Shown one piece after another: positions 30,456-38,213 of a stretch of DNA of 64,000 bases (the first letter of the stretch is position 1; every line of letters starts with the position of its first letter). Below the pieces are notes generated by a model. That model ran no database searches. It was not told the DNA's origin and saw only the letters and a list, made by a program, of their open reading frames with translations. The stretch is from Devosia sp. 66-14 (lineage in GTDB: Bacteria; Pseudomonadota; Alphaproteobacteria; Rhizobiales; Devosiaceae): the NCBI GenBank assembly GCA_001899085.1, contig MKVB01000001.1, forward strand, positions 959,333 to 1,023,332, written 5' to 3'. The position numbers and the translations under genes are program-made.

Positions 30456-31073
30456 ATGGACCTCGTCACCCTCGCCGCCTTCACCATCGCCTACGCCATC
30501 GCGGTCATCGTGCCCGGGCCCGGCGTCGCGGCGGTCGTGGCGCGGGCGCTCGGCGGCGGCTTCCGCTCCGCCTTCCCGATGGTGCTCGGCATCCTCGCCG
30601 GCGATCTCGTCTATCTGGTCTTCGCGCTGTTCGGGCTGGCCGCCATCGCCACCTGGTTCGGTCCGGTCTTCTTCGTGGTCAAATGGGCCGGCGCGCTCTA
30701 CCTGCTCTATGTCGCCTGGCAGTTCTGGAGCGCCAAGCCCGGCTCGGAACAGATCGGCGCCAAGACCGAAGCGAGCCGCTGGAAGACCTTCCTGTCCGGC
30801 TTCGCCCTCACCATGGGCAACCCCAAGACCATCGTCTTCTACCTCGCCCTGCTCCCCACGGTGATCCCGCTCGACAAACCGATCACCGCGCTCGGCTTCG
30901 CCGAACTCACCGGCATCGTGGTGGTGGTGCTTCTCGCCATCGGCTGCGCCTATGCCGGCTTGGCGGCCGCAGCCCGCGACTTCTTCAAGTCGAGCAAGGC
31001 GCTCCGCATCCTCAACCGCACCGCCGGCGTGATCATGGCAAGTGCCGCAGCCTTCGTGGTGGTGCGGGAGTAA
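30456..31073 (+). CDS. LysE-family translocator
   Basis: The 205-residue product has about six membrane segments and the LysE/RhtB hallmarks VIVPGPGVAAVVARALGGG near the N-terminus and FALTMGNPKTIVFYLALLPTVI in the middle. Members export amino acids or homoserine lactones; the substrate is unknown. AGGAG lies 7 bases before the ATG. It converges on the NYN gene with only a few bases between the stops. Confidence 0.93.
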   Translation: MDLVTLAAFTIAYAIAVIVPGPGVAAVVARALGGGFRSAFPMVLGILAGDLVYLVFALFGLAAIATWFGPVFFVVKWAGALYLLYVAWQFWSAKPGSEQIGAKTEASRWKTFLSGFALTMGNPKTIVFYLALLPTVIPLDKPITALGFAELTGIVVVVLLAIGCAYAGLAAAARDFFKSSKALRILNRTAGVIMASAAAFVVVRE

Positions 31074-31077
31074 GCTT

Positions 31078-31857
31078 TCAGTCCCGGGCCTTTGGCGCTT
31101 TCGGCGCCTTCTTTGCTTGGGGCTTTGGCTGGCTGACCTCGGGAAGCGACGACGGCGTTGTGAGCCGGACGGCGAGTTGTCCATCTCGATCTCGGACCTC
31201 AAAGCCAAAGAACTTCCGTACCAATTCACTGAGCTTCTTCTCTCCGTAGCTGCGAGGATCGAAGTCGCTTTCAAGTTTGATCAGGTGACTACCCAGGGCG
31301 GCGAGATTCACCCATCCACCTTCACCCTCCACCTCGCGAATGGCTCGAACGACAAGCATCCTAGCCTCGCCCAGGTCAGCGCGTTTTGGGGGAGCTTGCA
31401 CTGCCTCGGGCGCTGCGAGGCCCAGATTCTCGGTGTAGATGAACCGGGTGCATGCTTGGCGGAAGCTGGGCGGCGTCTTCTGCTCCCCGAAACCGTAGAC
31501 TTCAACACCTTCCTCGCGCAGCCGCCCGGCGAGGCGCGTAAAATCGCTGTCGGATGAGACAAGGCAGAACCCATCGAGCCGGGCTGAATGCAGAAGATCC
31601 ATTGCGTCGATCACCAACGCGATATCGGATGCGTTCTTTCCCTTGGTGTTGGCAAACTGCTGCTGCGGCGCGATCGCATGCTTGGCCAGAACATCGACCC
31701 AACCGCCAAGGCTAGCGCTCGAGAAGTCGCCATACACTCTCCGCACAGTTGCCGATCCGAACTTGGCAATCTCCTCGAACAGTCCCTCGACTATTCTGGC
31801 TGACGCGTTATCCGCGTCGATCAGCACCGCAAGTCGCGCCTGCTTGCCATTCGCCAT
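31078..31857 (-). CDS. NYN-domain putative ribonuclease with C-terminal LOTUS/OST-HTH domain
   Basis: The 259-residue product starts with a NYN (PIN-like) nuclease domain: LAVLIDADNAS (8-18, first Asp), NASDIALVIDAMDLL with further acidic residues, and CLVSSDSDFTRLAGRLRE. A helical OST-HTH/LOTUS domain follows (about 160-240, including LGEARMLVVRAI and GGWVNLAALGSHL), then a Lys/Pro/Ala-rich basic tail. This matches the bacterial limkain-b1-like group. The NYN part is predicted to cut RNA and the LOTUS part to bind it, but the target is unknown. The codon use is milder in GC than the neighbours, which may mean transfer. Confidence 0.88.
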   Translation of the reverse strand: MANGKQARLAVLIDADNASARIVEGLFEEIAKFGSATVRRVYGDFSSASLGGWVDVLAKHAIAPQQQFANTKGKNASDIALVIDAMDLLHSARLDGFCLVSSDSDFTRLAGRLREEGVEVYGFGEQKTPPSFRQACTRFIYTENLGLAAPEAVQAPPKRADLGEARMLVVRAIREVEGEGGWVNLAALGSHLIKLESDFDPRSYGEKKLSELVRKFFGFEVRDRDGQLAVRLTTPSSLPEVSQPKPQAKKAPKAPKARD

Positions 31858-31960
31858 TGCATAGCCCCATTAGCACCCAATGAGTTCAATATGGCGACCT
31901 ACTGCCGCGCGGGGAGTACTCCCGCCGCACGACCTGCAAACTTACTTAATCAACTGAGTA

Positions 31961-33364
31961 TTACCGCACCACCGCGCTCGCGGCGGCGAGCCCCCAGTCC
32001 AGCAGCTCTTTCGCCCGTTCGGGCGTCACGCCCTCGACATAGCAGCGCAGCTCCGGCGCGTTGCCGGAGGCGCGATAGTGCACGGTATCGCCGGACGCCA
32101 GCGAGAAGCGCGGCCCGTCGATGGTCGAGACCGATTGCACCTCGCCCACCGGTGCGAAAAACTGCGTGGCGTAGCCGGGCTGTTCGACCAGCCCGGTGAG
32201 GAACGCGGCGCTGCGCTCGCTCGCCACATGGGCCAGCCGGTCGCTGAGCGCGGCGCGCACCGGCAGCGTCCGCACCAGCCCGGCGAGGCTTTCACCGAGC
32301 TTGGCGGCCGTGCCGAGTACCGCGAGGATCGGCAGCACCGCATCGCGCGTCGGCAGCGGGCTCAGCACTCGGCCGTTGATCGTCACCTCGCTGCCCAGCA
32401 GCAACCCGCCATTCGCCTCGAACCCGACCACCGCGCCGGGCGAGCCTGCCGCCGCGTCCTCCATGCCGGAAATGACATAGGGCGAGCCGACCCTGGTCCG
32501 ATCGACGCGGCCGAACCAGCCGACGCCCTCGATCGCCGAGTTGGAGGTGACCGGCGTCACCACCCGGTCCGCCCCCAGGAAGCGCGCCGCCAGCATGCCG
32601 AGCACGTCGCCGCGCACGAAATTGCCCTCGCCATCGATCAGCAGCGGCCGGTCACCATCGCCATCGGTCGAAACCACGGCATCGAGCTGGTGTTGCCGGA
32701 TCCAGCTGAAGCGCGGCTCGAACAGCGCATCGGAGAACGCCTCGGTGTCGACAGCAACAAAGCTCTCCGACCGCCCGAGCCGCACCACGTCGGCGCCGGC
32801 ACGGGTGAGGAACGACGCCAGGAGGTCGCGCGCCACCGATGAGTGTTCGAACACCCCGACGCGCCAACCCTTCAGCGCCGCCGGGTCGAGCAGGCCGCGA
32901 TAGCGCTGCCGATAGCGGTCACCGGCCGCGATGCTGCCGTCCTCCACCGCCCCCTCGCCCGCCGGCACCACCTCACGCAGCGCCGCGGCGATTCCGGTCT
33001 CATCGGCCTTGGTGATCTCGCCGGCCGCCACATAGAACTTCAGCCCGTTGCGATCGGCCGGGATGTGGCTGCCCGTCACCATGATCGCCGGTCCGCCCAG
33101 CGCCACGGCGTGGAGCGCCAGGGCCGGGGTCGGCAGCACGCCGCAATCGACCGGCACCAGCCCGGCCGCCCGGATCGCTGCAGCGCAGTCGGCGACGATG
33201 GCCGGGCTCGAGGCGCGCAGATCGCGTCCCAGATAGACGCGCCCTCCGGCCACCGTGCCGATATGGGCGAGAAACGCGGCCGTGTAACGGCGCGCCGCGC
33301 CACCGGTGAGATCGACCGCGAGACCGCGCAGGCCGCTGGTGCCAAACTTCAGAGAATCCGCCAT
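31961..33364 (-). CDS. Phosphomannomutase (PMM/PGM superfamily)
   Basis: The 467-residue product has the alpha-D-phosphohexomutase layout: FGTSGLRGLAVDLTGG at the N-terminus, the phosphoserine loop MVTGSHIPADRNG, the metal loop STDGDGDRP, the sugar loop GFEANGG, and the phosphate loop YRASGNAPELRCY. The TGSHIP loop in place of TASHNP is typical of ManB-like phosphomannomutases. It would make mannose-1-phosphate for exopolysaccharide or LPS. GGAG 7 bases before ATG 33364 decides the start. Confidence 0.9.
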   Translation of the reverse strand: MADSLKFGTSGLRGLAVDLTGGAARRYTAAFLAHIGTVAGGRVYLGRDLRASSPAIVADCAAAIRAAGLVPVDCGVLPTPALALHAVALGGPAIMVTGSHIPADRNGLKFYVAAGEITKADETGIAAALREVVPAGEGAVEDGSIAAGDRYRQRYRGLLDPAALKGWRVGVFEHSSVARDLLASFLTRAGADVVRLGRSESFVAVDTEAFSDALFEPRFSWIRQHQLDAVVSTDGDGDRPLLIDGEGNFVRGDVLGMLAARFLGADRVVTPVTSNSAIEGVGWFGRVDRTRVGSPYVISGMEDAAAGSPGAVVGFEANGGLLLGSEVTINGRVLSPLPTRDAVLPILAVLGTAAKLGESLAGLVRTLPVRAALSDRLAHVASERSAAFLTGLVEQPGYATQFFAPVGEVQSVSTIDGPRFSLASGDTVHYRASGNAPELRCYVEGVTPERAKELLDWGLAAASAVVR

Positions 33365-33523
33365 GCCGCACTCCCGTGGCGCGCCTTGGGAGGGCTGCGG
33401 GCCCTTCCAACTCAACGGCGCGACAAACTAGATTGCCGCAGCTTTGTCATGGGCCTGGCGGCTTGGGCAAGCGGGGAAGCGCCCATTAACGTTTCGTTCA
33501 TCCCGCAACCGCAGTCTCGTGCC

Positions 33524-33754
33524 ATGCAGATTCAGAAGCGCACCATGAACTGGCTCCCGCGCGCCTCGCTCTACGACGAGGCCGAGACGGCGCGCCTGAA
33601 GCGTCGGGCCCAGGCTCAATCCGACCTTGCCACTTCCGCCAACAACAATGCGACGCTGATCTCCACCGGCATTTCCAACACCGGCGAATCGATCAACCTG
33701 ACGCTTCGCATCGGGGCCGCCCGCATTCAGGCCGGCACCACCAAAAAGGTCTAG
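33524..33754 (+). CDS. Small hypothetical protein
   Basis: The 76-residue product begins MQIQKRTMNWLPRASLYDEAE and ends RIGAARIQAGTTKKV, with a Ser/Thr/Asn-rich middle (SANNNATLISTGISNTGESIN). There is no signal peptide or membrane segment and no family I recognise. ATG 33545 is an alternative start. No convincing ribosome site is seen, so the gene is supported mainly by an open frame with typical GC-rich codon use. It lies 39 bases before the glycosylase gene. Confidence 0.5.
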   Translation: MQIQKRTMNWLPRASLYDEAETARLKRRAQAQSDLATSANNNATLISTGISNTGESINLTLRIGAARIQAGTTKKV

Positions 33755-33793
33755 CGGCTTGCACCCGCGGGGATAATTCCCCAGTCTGCACCC

Positions 33794-34366
33794 ATGCCGT
33801 CATTCGATCCCATCGCCTTTTTCGGCCGCGACGTTACCGTGGTCGCCCGCGAGCTGCTGGGCGCCGAATTCCTCGTCGATGGCGTTGGCGGCATCATCGC
33901 CGAGACCGAGGCCTATCATCCGACCGAGCCGGCCTCGCACGCCCATCGCGGCCGCACCGAGCGCAATGGCTCGATGTTCCTCGGCCCCGGGCACGTCTAT
34001 GTCTACCGCTCCTACGGCATCCACTGGTGCTTCAATTTCGTCTGTGCCGACGCCTCGGCCGTCCTGATCCGCGCCATCGAACCCACTGCCGGCATCGGGA
34101 CGATGGTTGAACGCCGCGGCCTCGCCGATCCGCGGGCCCTCTGTTCCGGCCCGGGAAAGCTCGGCCAGGCGCTCGGCATCAGCCGGGCCGTCCATGACGG
34201 CTTGCCGATCGACGCGCCGCCCTTCCGGTTCCGCCCTGCCCCGACCCCGCCTCCGCTGGTGATCGGGCCTCGCATCGGCATCACAAAGGCGGCTGATCTG
34301 CCCTGGCGTTTCGGCATCGCCGGTTCGGCCTTCCTCAGCAAGGCGTTTCGATCTGCGCCGGAGTGA
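33794..34366 (+). CDS. DNA-3-methyladenine glycosylase (AAG/MPG family)
   Basis: The 190-residue product removes alkylated purines from DNA. Family motifs are [33 protein letters not shown] (with the catalytic Glu in ETEAY), [23 protein letters not shown] and [12 protein letters not shown]. The length fits bacterial AAG. It is followed by two GC-rich hairpins before the next gene. Confidence 0.95.
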   Translation: MPSFDPIAFFGRDVTVVARELLGAEFLVDGVGGIIAETEAYHPTEPASHAHRGRTERNGSMFLGPGHVYVYRSYGIHWCFNFVCADASAVLIRAIEPTAGIGTMVERRGLADPRALCSGPGKLGQALGISRAVHDGLPIDAPPFRFRPAPTPPPLVIGPRIGITKAADLPWRFGIAGSAFLSKAFRSAPE

Positions 34367-34385
34367 CGCACATGGTGGCCCACCG

Positions 34386-34407
34386 GCGTGAAAGAGGACT
34401 TTCACGC
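34386..34407. terminator. Hairpin downstream of the glycosylase gene
   Basis: GCGTGAAAG (34386-34394) pairs perfectly with CTTTCACGC (34399-34407) around AGGA. A second, similar hairpin (GCGCGAAAG...CTCTCGCGC, about 34420-34438) lies just after it. No T run follows, so termination is not certain. Confidence 0.45.
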
Positions 34408-34513
34408 GGGGTTCGGGGCTTTTCGGCGCGAAAGAAGGCTCTCGCGCGGTCGCGCCGGGTTTCCCTTTCCGGCGGCTTTGGGTAGGTTGCGCCGAACTCA
34501 GAAGGAGATACCC

Positions 34514-34819
34514 GTGGCGGTCGATGCGTTGATCAAGGAATTGCTGGCAACCGGCAGCATGAACGAGGAAACCACCGCCGACCTGAACCGCTGGCAGACC
34601 GAGTTCGCCGACGGCACTCTGCATGCCGACGACGCCGCCTATATCGAGGCGCTGCACGCCAAGCTGACCGGCGCCCCGCTGCCCGAAGTCGAAACCGCCG
34701 CGCCGGCGGAGCCGACCCGCATCGATGGCCTCACCATAGAAGAGTGGCGCGACCGCGCCCTGCGCGCCGAGAGCCAGCTCGCAGCCCTCGAGGACAGCGT
34801 CAGCAGCACCAGCGCTTGA
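34514..34819 (+). CDS. Small hypothetical protein
   Basis: The 101-residue acidic product starts at a GTG with AAGGAG 7 bases upstream. It is helical and without membrane segments (AVDALIKELLATGSMNEE..., ending in a Ser-rich tail). I do not recognise a family. Its stop overlaps the TTG start of the next gene (TTGA), so the two are probably translated together, and it may be a partner of that protein. Confidence 0.75.
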   Translation: MAVDALIKELLATGSMNEETTADLNRWQTEFADGTLHADDAAYIEALHAKLTGAPLPEVETAAPAEPTRIDGLTIEEWRDRALRAESQLAALEDSVSSTSA

Positions 34820-36141
34820 GTACGGCCCGACCACCCGCGCGGCCGCTGAGCCCATGGCGCGCGGCGGAGATCGCTTATACCCGCCACCGCGCGGTGCAGC
34901 GCTACAATCGCGATTTCGGCCGCATTCCCGACCTCGTTTCGCCGCGCACCTACAATGAGCGGATGCTGCACCGCCTGGTCTATGACCGCGACCCGCGGCT
35001 GACCACGCTGAGCGACAAGGTGGCAGCCAAGGACTATGTCGCCGACAAGGTCGGCAATGCCTACAACGTGCCGCTGCTGGGCCAGTGGCGCGATCCCGCC
35101 GAGATCGACTGGTCCACCCTCCCCGACCGATTCGCCCTGAAGCCGAGCGGCGATTCCGGCCGCTTCGTCCTGGTGCGCAGCCCCGCCGATCGGAACACCG
35201 AGAATCTCACCGCCATCGCCCGCAATTGGCTGAGCGCCCGCCGCACCGGCAGGCGGCACGCCGAATGGGGCTATCGCGGCGTCCCCCGGCGCATAATCGC
35301 CGAACCGCTGCTGACCGGGCCTGACGGCAATACGCCGCCCGAGATCAACGTCTACACCTTCGGCGGCAAAGCCGCGCTGATCCGCCGCTTCACCGGCCGC
35401 AAGACCCTGCCCGAGCGCCGGGACGCCTGGTTCGACCCGACCGGACGGCAGATCGAAATGGGCGTCGTTTCGATCCGCAGCGCCCGCATGGAGCTGAGCG
35501 ACGCGCTGCGCGCCGAGCTGATCGATGTGGCGGAAGCACTGTCGGCCGGGCTCGAGCATTTGCGGGTCGATTTCTACCTCACTGCGGACGGTCTCAGGGT
35601 CGGCGAACTGACCCCCTACTCCTGGGGCGGTCACTGCAAATGGCGCCGGCCCGAGTTCGATGCCAGCGTGGGCGATCTCTGGGGCGGCGCAACCGACTAT
35701 TCGGTGTTCGCCGACTTCGCCGAACCGGATCTCATCGCCTCTCCGCCCACCGATCCCCATTCGTGGCTGCGCGCCTGGGAGAAGCTGATCAACGCCGGTG
35801 ACTTCGAGACGGCCCGCCAGTTGTTCGCCCCCGAGATCGTCGCCTTTGGCTCGCTCGCCCGTACGATGACCGGGCTCGATGCACTCGAGCAGGAACAGTG
35901 GCGGAAGATCTGGCGCTCCACCCGCGGCTTCGCCTTCGATGCCCCCATGCATGTCACCATGGGCCCCGAGACCACGACCCTCGCCCTGCGCTGGCGATCC
36001 GAAGGCCGGACCGAGGATAACGGCTGGTACGAACGCCGCGGCCGCTGCACACTGGTGCTCGAACGTCGCAATGCGGGCCTAGTCTGCACCCACAGCCATT
36101 TTTCGATGGATCCCGGCGTCCCGCCACGCCGTTCCGACTGA
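34816..36141 (+). CDS. TupA-like ATP-grasp protein fused to an NTF2/SnoaL-like domain
   Basis: The 441-residue product starts at TTG 34816, which overlaps the previous stop (TTGA); no ATG is near. The first 320 residues look like the TupA-like ATP-grasp group of polysaccharide-biosynthesis proteins: YNRDFGRIPDLVSPRTYNERMLHR, KVAAKDYVADKVG, FALKPSGDSGRFV, RIIAEPLL and HLRVDFYLTADGLRVGELTPYSWGGH. The last 110 residues (from about LINAGDFETARQLF to the end) look like a SnoaL/DUF4440 NTF2-like fold. I know no such fusion as standard. A role in cell-surface glycan work is inferred from the first domain. Confidence 0.8.
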   Translation: MSTARPPARPLSPWRAAEIAYTRHRAVQRYNRDFGRIPDLVSPRTYNERMLHRLVYDRDPRLTTLSDKVAAKDYVADKVGNAYNVPLLGQWRDPAEIDWSTLPDRFALKPSGDSGRFVLVRSPADRNTENLTAIARNWLSARRTGRRHAEWGYRGVPRRIIAEPLLTGPDGNTPPEINVYTFGGKAALIRRFTGRKTLPERRDAWFDPTGRQIEMGVVSIRSARMELSDALRAELIDVAEALSAGLEHLRVDFYLTADGLRVGELTPYSWGGHCKWRRPEFDASVGDLWGGATDYSVFADFAEPDLIASPPTDPHSWLRAWEKLINAGDFETARQLFAPEIVAFGSLARTMTGLDALEQEQWRKIWRSTRGFAFDAPMHVTMGPETTTLALRWRSEGRTEDNGWYERRGRCTLVLERRNAGLVCTHSHFSMDPGVPPRRSD

Positions 36142-36160
36142 AACGACGAACGACAGGAGT

Positions 36161-37297
36161 ATGCCCGTGCGCCCCACCCTCAGCGTCGCCATCGGCCTTT
36201 TGAGCCTCGTTCTTGCCGTTGGCCCGGCCTTCGCGCAGCCGGTGGCCCTCACCACCCGGCTCATCACCGACGCGCTCGACCAGCCGCTCTATGCCACCGC
36301 GCCGGCGGCCGATCCGCGGCTGTTCGTCGTCGAGCAGACCGGGCGCATCCGCATCATCGTCGACGGCAAGCTCAGCGACGCGCCGTTCCTAGATCTCAGC
36401 GGCAGCATCAGCAGCGGCAACGAACAGGGCCTGCTCGGCCTCGCCTTCCACCCCGACTACGCCAATAACGGCCGCTTCTTCGTCGACTACACCGACAAGG
36501 ACGGCAACACCCACGTGGTCGGCTACAAGGTCTCGGCCGACCCTGCCGTGGCCGACCCCGCCTCGGCCACCGAACTGCTCCGCGTCGATCAGCCCTATGC
36601 CAACCACAATGGCGGCTGGCTCGGCTTCGGGCCCGACGGCTACCTCTATATCGCGATGGGTGACGGCGGCTCGGGCGGCGATCCGCAGAACCGGGCGCAG
36701 AACCCCGACGAGCTGCTCGGCAAAATCCTGCGCCTCGATGTCAACGGCGCCGCGCCCTACGCCATCCCCGAAAGCAACCCCTTCGCCGAAGGCGGCGGCC
36801 GGCCGGAAATCTTCGCGCTCGGCGTCCGCAACCCCTGGCGCCCGTCCTTCGACGGCGATGATTTCTACATCGCCGATGTCGGCCAGAACGCTTACGAGGA
36901 AATCACCGTCATCACCGCGGAATCCGCCGGCGCCAATCTGGGCTGGAAGATCATGGAGGGCCCATCCTGCTTCGAGGCCCAGAGCTGCGAGCAGACGGGC
37001 CTCGTGCCGCCGACCTACAGCTACTCGCACGATACCGGCGGCTGCTCGATCACCGGCGGCTATGTCTACCGCGGCAAGGCCATCCCTGAGATTTCCGGCC
37101 AGTATTTCTTCGCCGATTTCTGCGACAGCCGCGTCAACTCCTTCGCCTATGCCGATGGCGAGGCAGGCGACGTGTTCGACTGGACCAAGCAGCTGGGTGG
37201 CATCGGCGCCATCACCTCGTTCGGCGTCGATAGCCAGGGCGAGCTCTACATCACCACCATCGAAGGCAATCTGTTCGAGGTGGTGCGAGCCGAGTAA
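36161..37297 (+). CDS. PQQ-dependent sugar dehydrogenase (YliI/Asd family)
   Basis: The 378-residue product has a signal peptide (LLSLVLAVGPAFA, cleavage after AQP region) and the glucose/sorbosone dehydrogenase beta-propeller: EQGLLGLAFHPDYANNGRFFV, HNGGWLGFGPDGYLYIAMGDGGSGGDP, GVRNPWRPSF and GGYVYRGKAIPEISGQYFFADFC. Such soluble aldose dehydrogenases oxidise sugars in the periplasm with PQQ as cofactor. Four Cys in the C-terminal third may form disulfides. It follows the ATP-grasp gene by 20 bases. No PQQ biosynthesis genes lie in the window. Confidence 0.92.
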   Translation: MPVRPTLSVAIGLLSLVLAVGPAFAQPVALTTRLITDALDQPLYATAPAADPRLFVVEQTGRIRIIVDGKLSDAPFLDLSGSISSGNEQGLLGLAFHPDYANNGRFFVDYTDKDGNTHVVGYKVSADPAVADPASATELLRVDQPYANHNGGWLGFGPDGYLYIAMGDGGSGGDPQNRAQNPDELLGKILRLDVNGAAPYAIPESNPFAEGGGRPEIFALGVRNPWRPSFDGDDFYIADVGQNAYEEITVITAESAGANLGWKIMEGPSCFEAQSCEQTGLVPPTYSYSHDTGGCSITGGYVYRGKAIPEISGQYFFADFCDSRVNSFAYADGEAGDVFDWTKQLGGIGAITSFGVDSQGELYITTIEGNLFEVVRAE

Positions 37298-37343
37298 CGG
37301 TTCGCCGTTGACCTCCCCTGCCCGCCTGCTATTGAGGCGGCCG

Positions 37344-37419
37344 GGGCCCATAGCTCAATGGTTAGAGCCGACCGCTCATAACGGTCTGGTTCCAGGTTCG
37401 AGTCCTGGTGGGCCCACCA
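37344..37419 (+). tRNA. tRNA with CAU anticodon, probably tRNA-Ile2
   Basis: A full cloverleaf of 76 bases including encoded CCA: acceptor GGGCCCA/TGGGCCC, D-arm with AGCTCAATGGTTAGAGC, anticodon stem GACCG/CGGTC around CTCATAA, and T-arm CCAGG-TTCGAGT-CCTGG. CAU is shared by tRNA-Met and tRNA-Ile2 (lysidine at C34). The acceptor and D-arm look more like Ile2 than elongator Met, but I cannot prove it. Confidence 0.9.
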
Positions 37420-37599
37420 CCCCAGTTCCCCGTCGGGATGAGCGGTCCCTTCGCCCTCGCGCGGGGGCTGGTCACGATGGTCTGGTTCCACCATCCTCCC
37501 CGCGCCACGATTTTTCTGCAGCTCGTGTCGATCGCGTCGAAAGCCGTTCGTCGTGTTGATGAACGGCCCAGTGGCGGGCCGGCAAACAGGAGAAATGAC

Positions 37600-38154
37600 A
37601 TGCGCAAGATCACTGCAGGCTTCTTTCACTCGGTCGATGGCGTCATCGAGTCGCCCAATCTCTGGCAGTTCGATGCCTTCGACGATGAGCTGGGTGCGCT
37701 GCTCGGCGAGACCATGCCCAGGATCGATACCGTGCTGCTCGGCCGCGTCGGCTTCGAGGAGTGGGCGGGCTACTGGCCGAATGCCGAAGCTGACCAGGAC
37801 TTCGCCCAGTTCATCAACAACATGCCCAAGTTCGTCGCCTCGCGCAGCTTGAAGCAGGCCGACCTCAAGTGGCAGAACTCGACGCTGATCGAGGGCGACG
37901 TGATCGAGTTCGCCCGCAAGCTCAAGGCCCAGGACGGCGGCGAGATCGCGGTGATGGGTGGCATCTCGCTGGCCCGCCAGCTGTTCTTTGCCGGCCTGCT
38001 CGAGGAGCTGACGCTGATCACCCACCCGGTGGTCGCCGGCAAGGGCAAGCGGATGTTCGAAGCCACCGACCCGGTCACCCGGCTTGAACTGAAGCGCTCT
38101 TCGACCACCAGCAAGGGCAATGTCGTGTCGGTCTACGGCCTGAAGCCCGAATAA
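37600..38154 (+). CDS. Dihydrofolate reductase family protein (RibD C-terminal domain)
   Basis: The 184-residue product has the RibD_C/DHFR fold features: MRKITAGFFHSVDGVIESP, DTVLLGRVGFEEWAGYW, KFVASRSLK, and GEIAVMGGISLARQLFFAGLLEEL with the NADPH-binding Gly pair. It is a stand-alone reductase of unknown substrate, common in actinobacteria and rhizobia. AGGAG lies 8 bases before ATG 37600. The frame is open further upstream over the tRNA flank, but that part is not coding. Confidence 0.9.
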   Translation: MRKITAGFFHSVDGVIESPNLWQFDAFDDELGALLGETMPRIDTVLLGRVGFEEWAGYWPNAEADQDFAQFINNMPKFVASRSLKQADLKWQNSTLIEGDVIEFARKLKAQDGGEIAVMGGISLARQLFFAGLLEELTLITHPVVAGKGKRMFEATDPVTRLELKRSSTTSKGNVVSVYGLKPE

Positions 38155-38156
38155 GC

Positions 38157-38195
38157 AAAAAGGCCCGCACATCCTCTCGGTGCGCGGGCCCCAAT
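38157..38195. terminator. Bidirectional terminator between convergent genes
   Basis: GGCCCGCAC pairs with GTGCGCGGGCC across a nine-base loop; five A on the left give a T run for the minus strand. It ends the aldehyde dehydrogenase gene (minus) and probably the DHFR-family gene. Confidence 0.75.
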
Positions 38196-38213
38196 TCATT
38201 GCTGCGGCTATGC

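Noticed and set aside
37344-37599. Possible integration site at the tRNA 3' end
   Set aside because: No integrase, no repeated copy of the tRNA end and no foreign genes follow; the flanking 180 bases are plain.
37246-38199. Minus-strand frame across the tRNA and the DHFR-family gene
   Set aside because: Part of its product is the usual false translation of a tRNA region (GGPTRTRTWN-like); the tRNA and the plus-strand gene explain the sequence.
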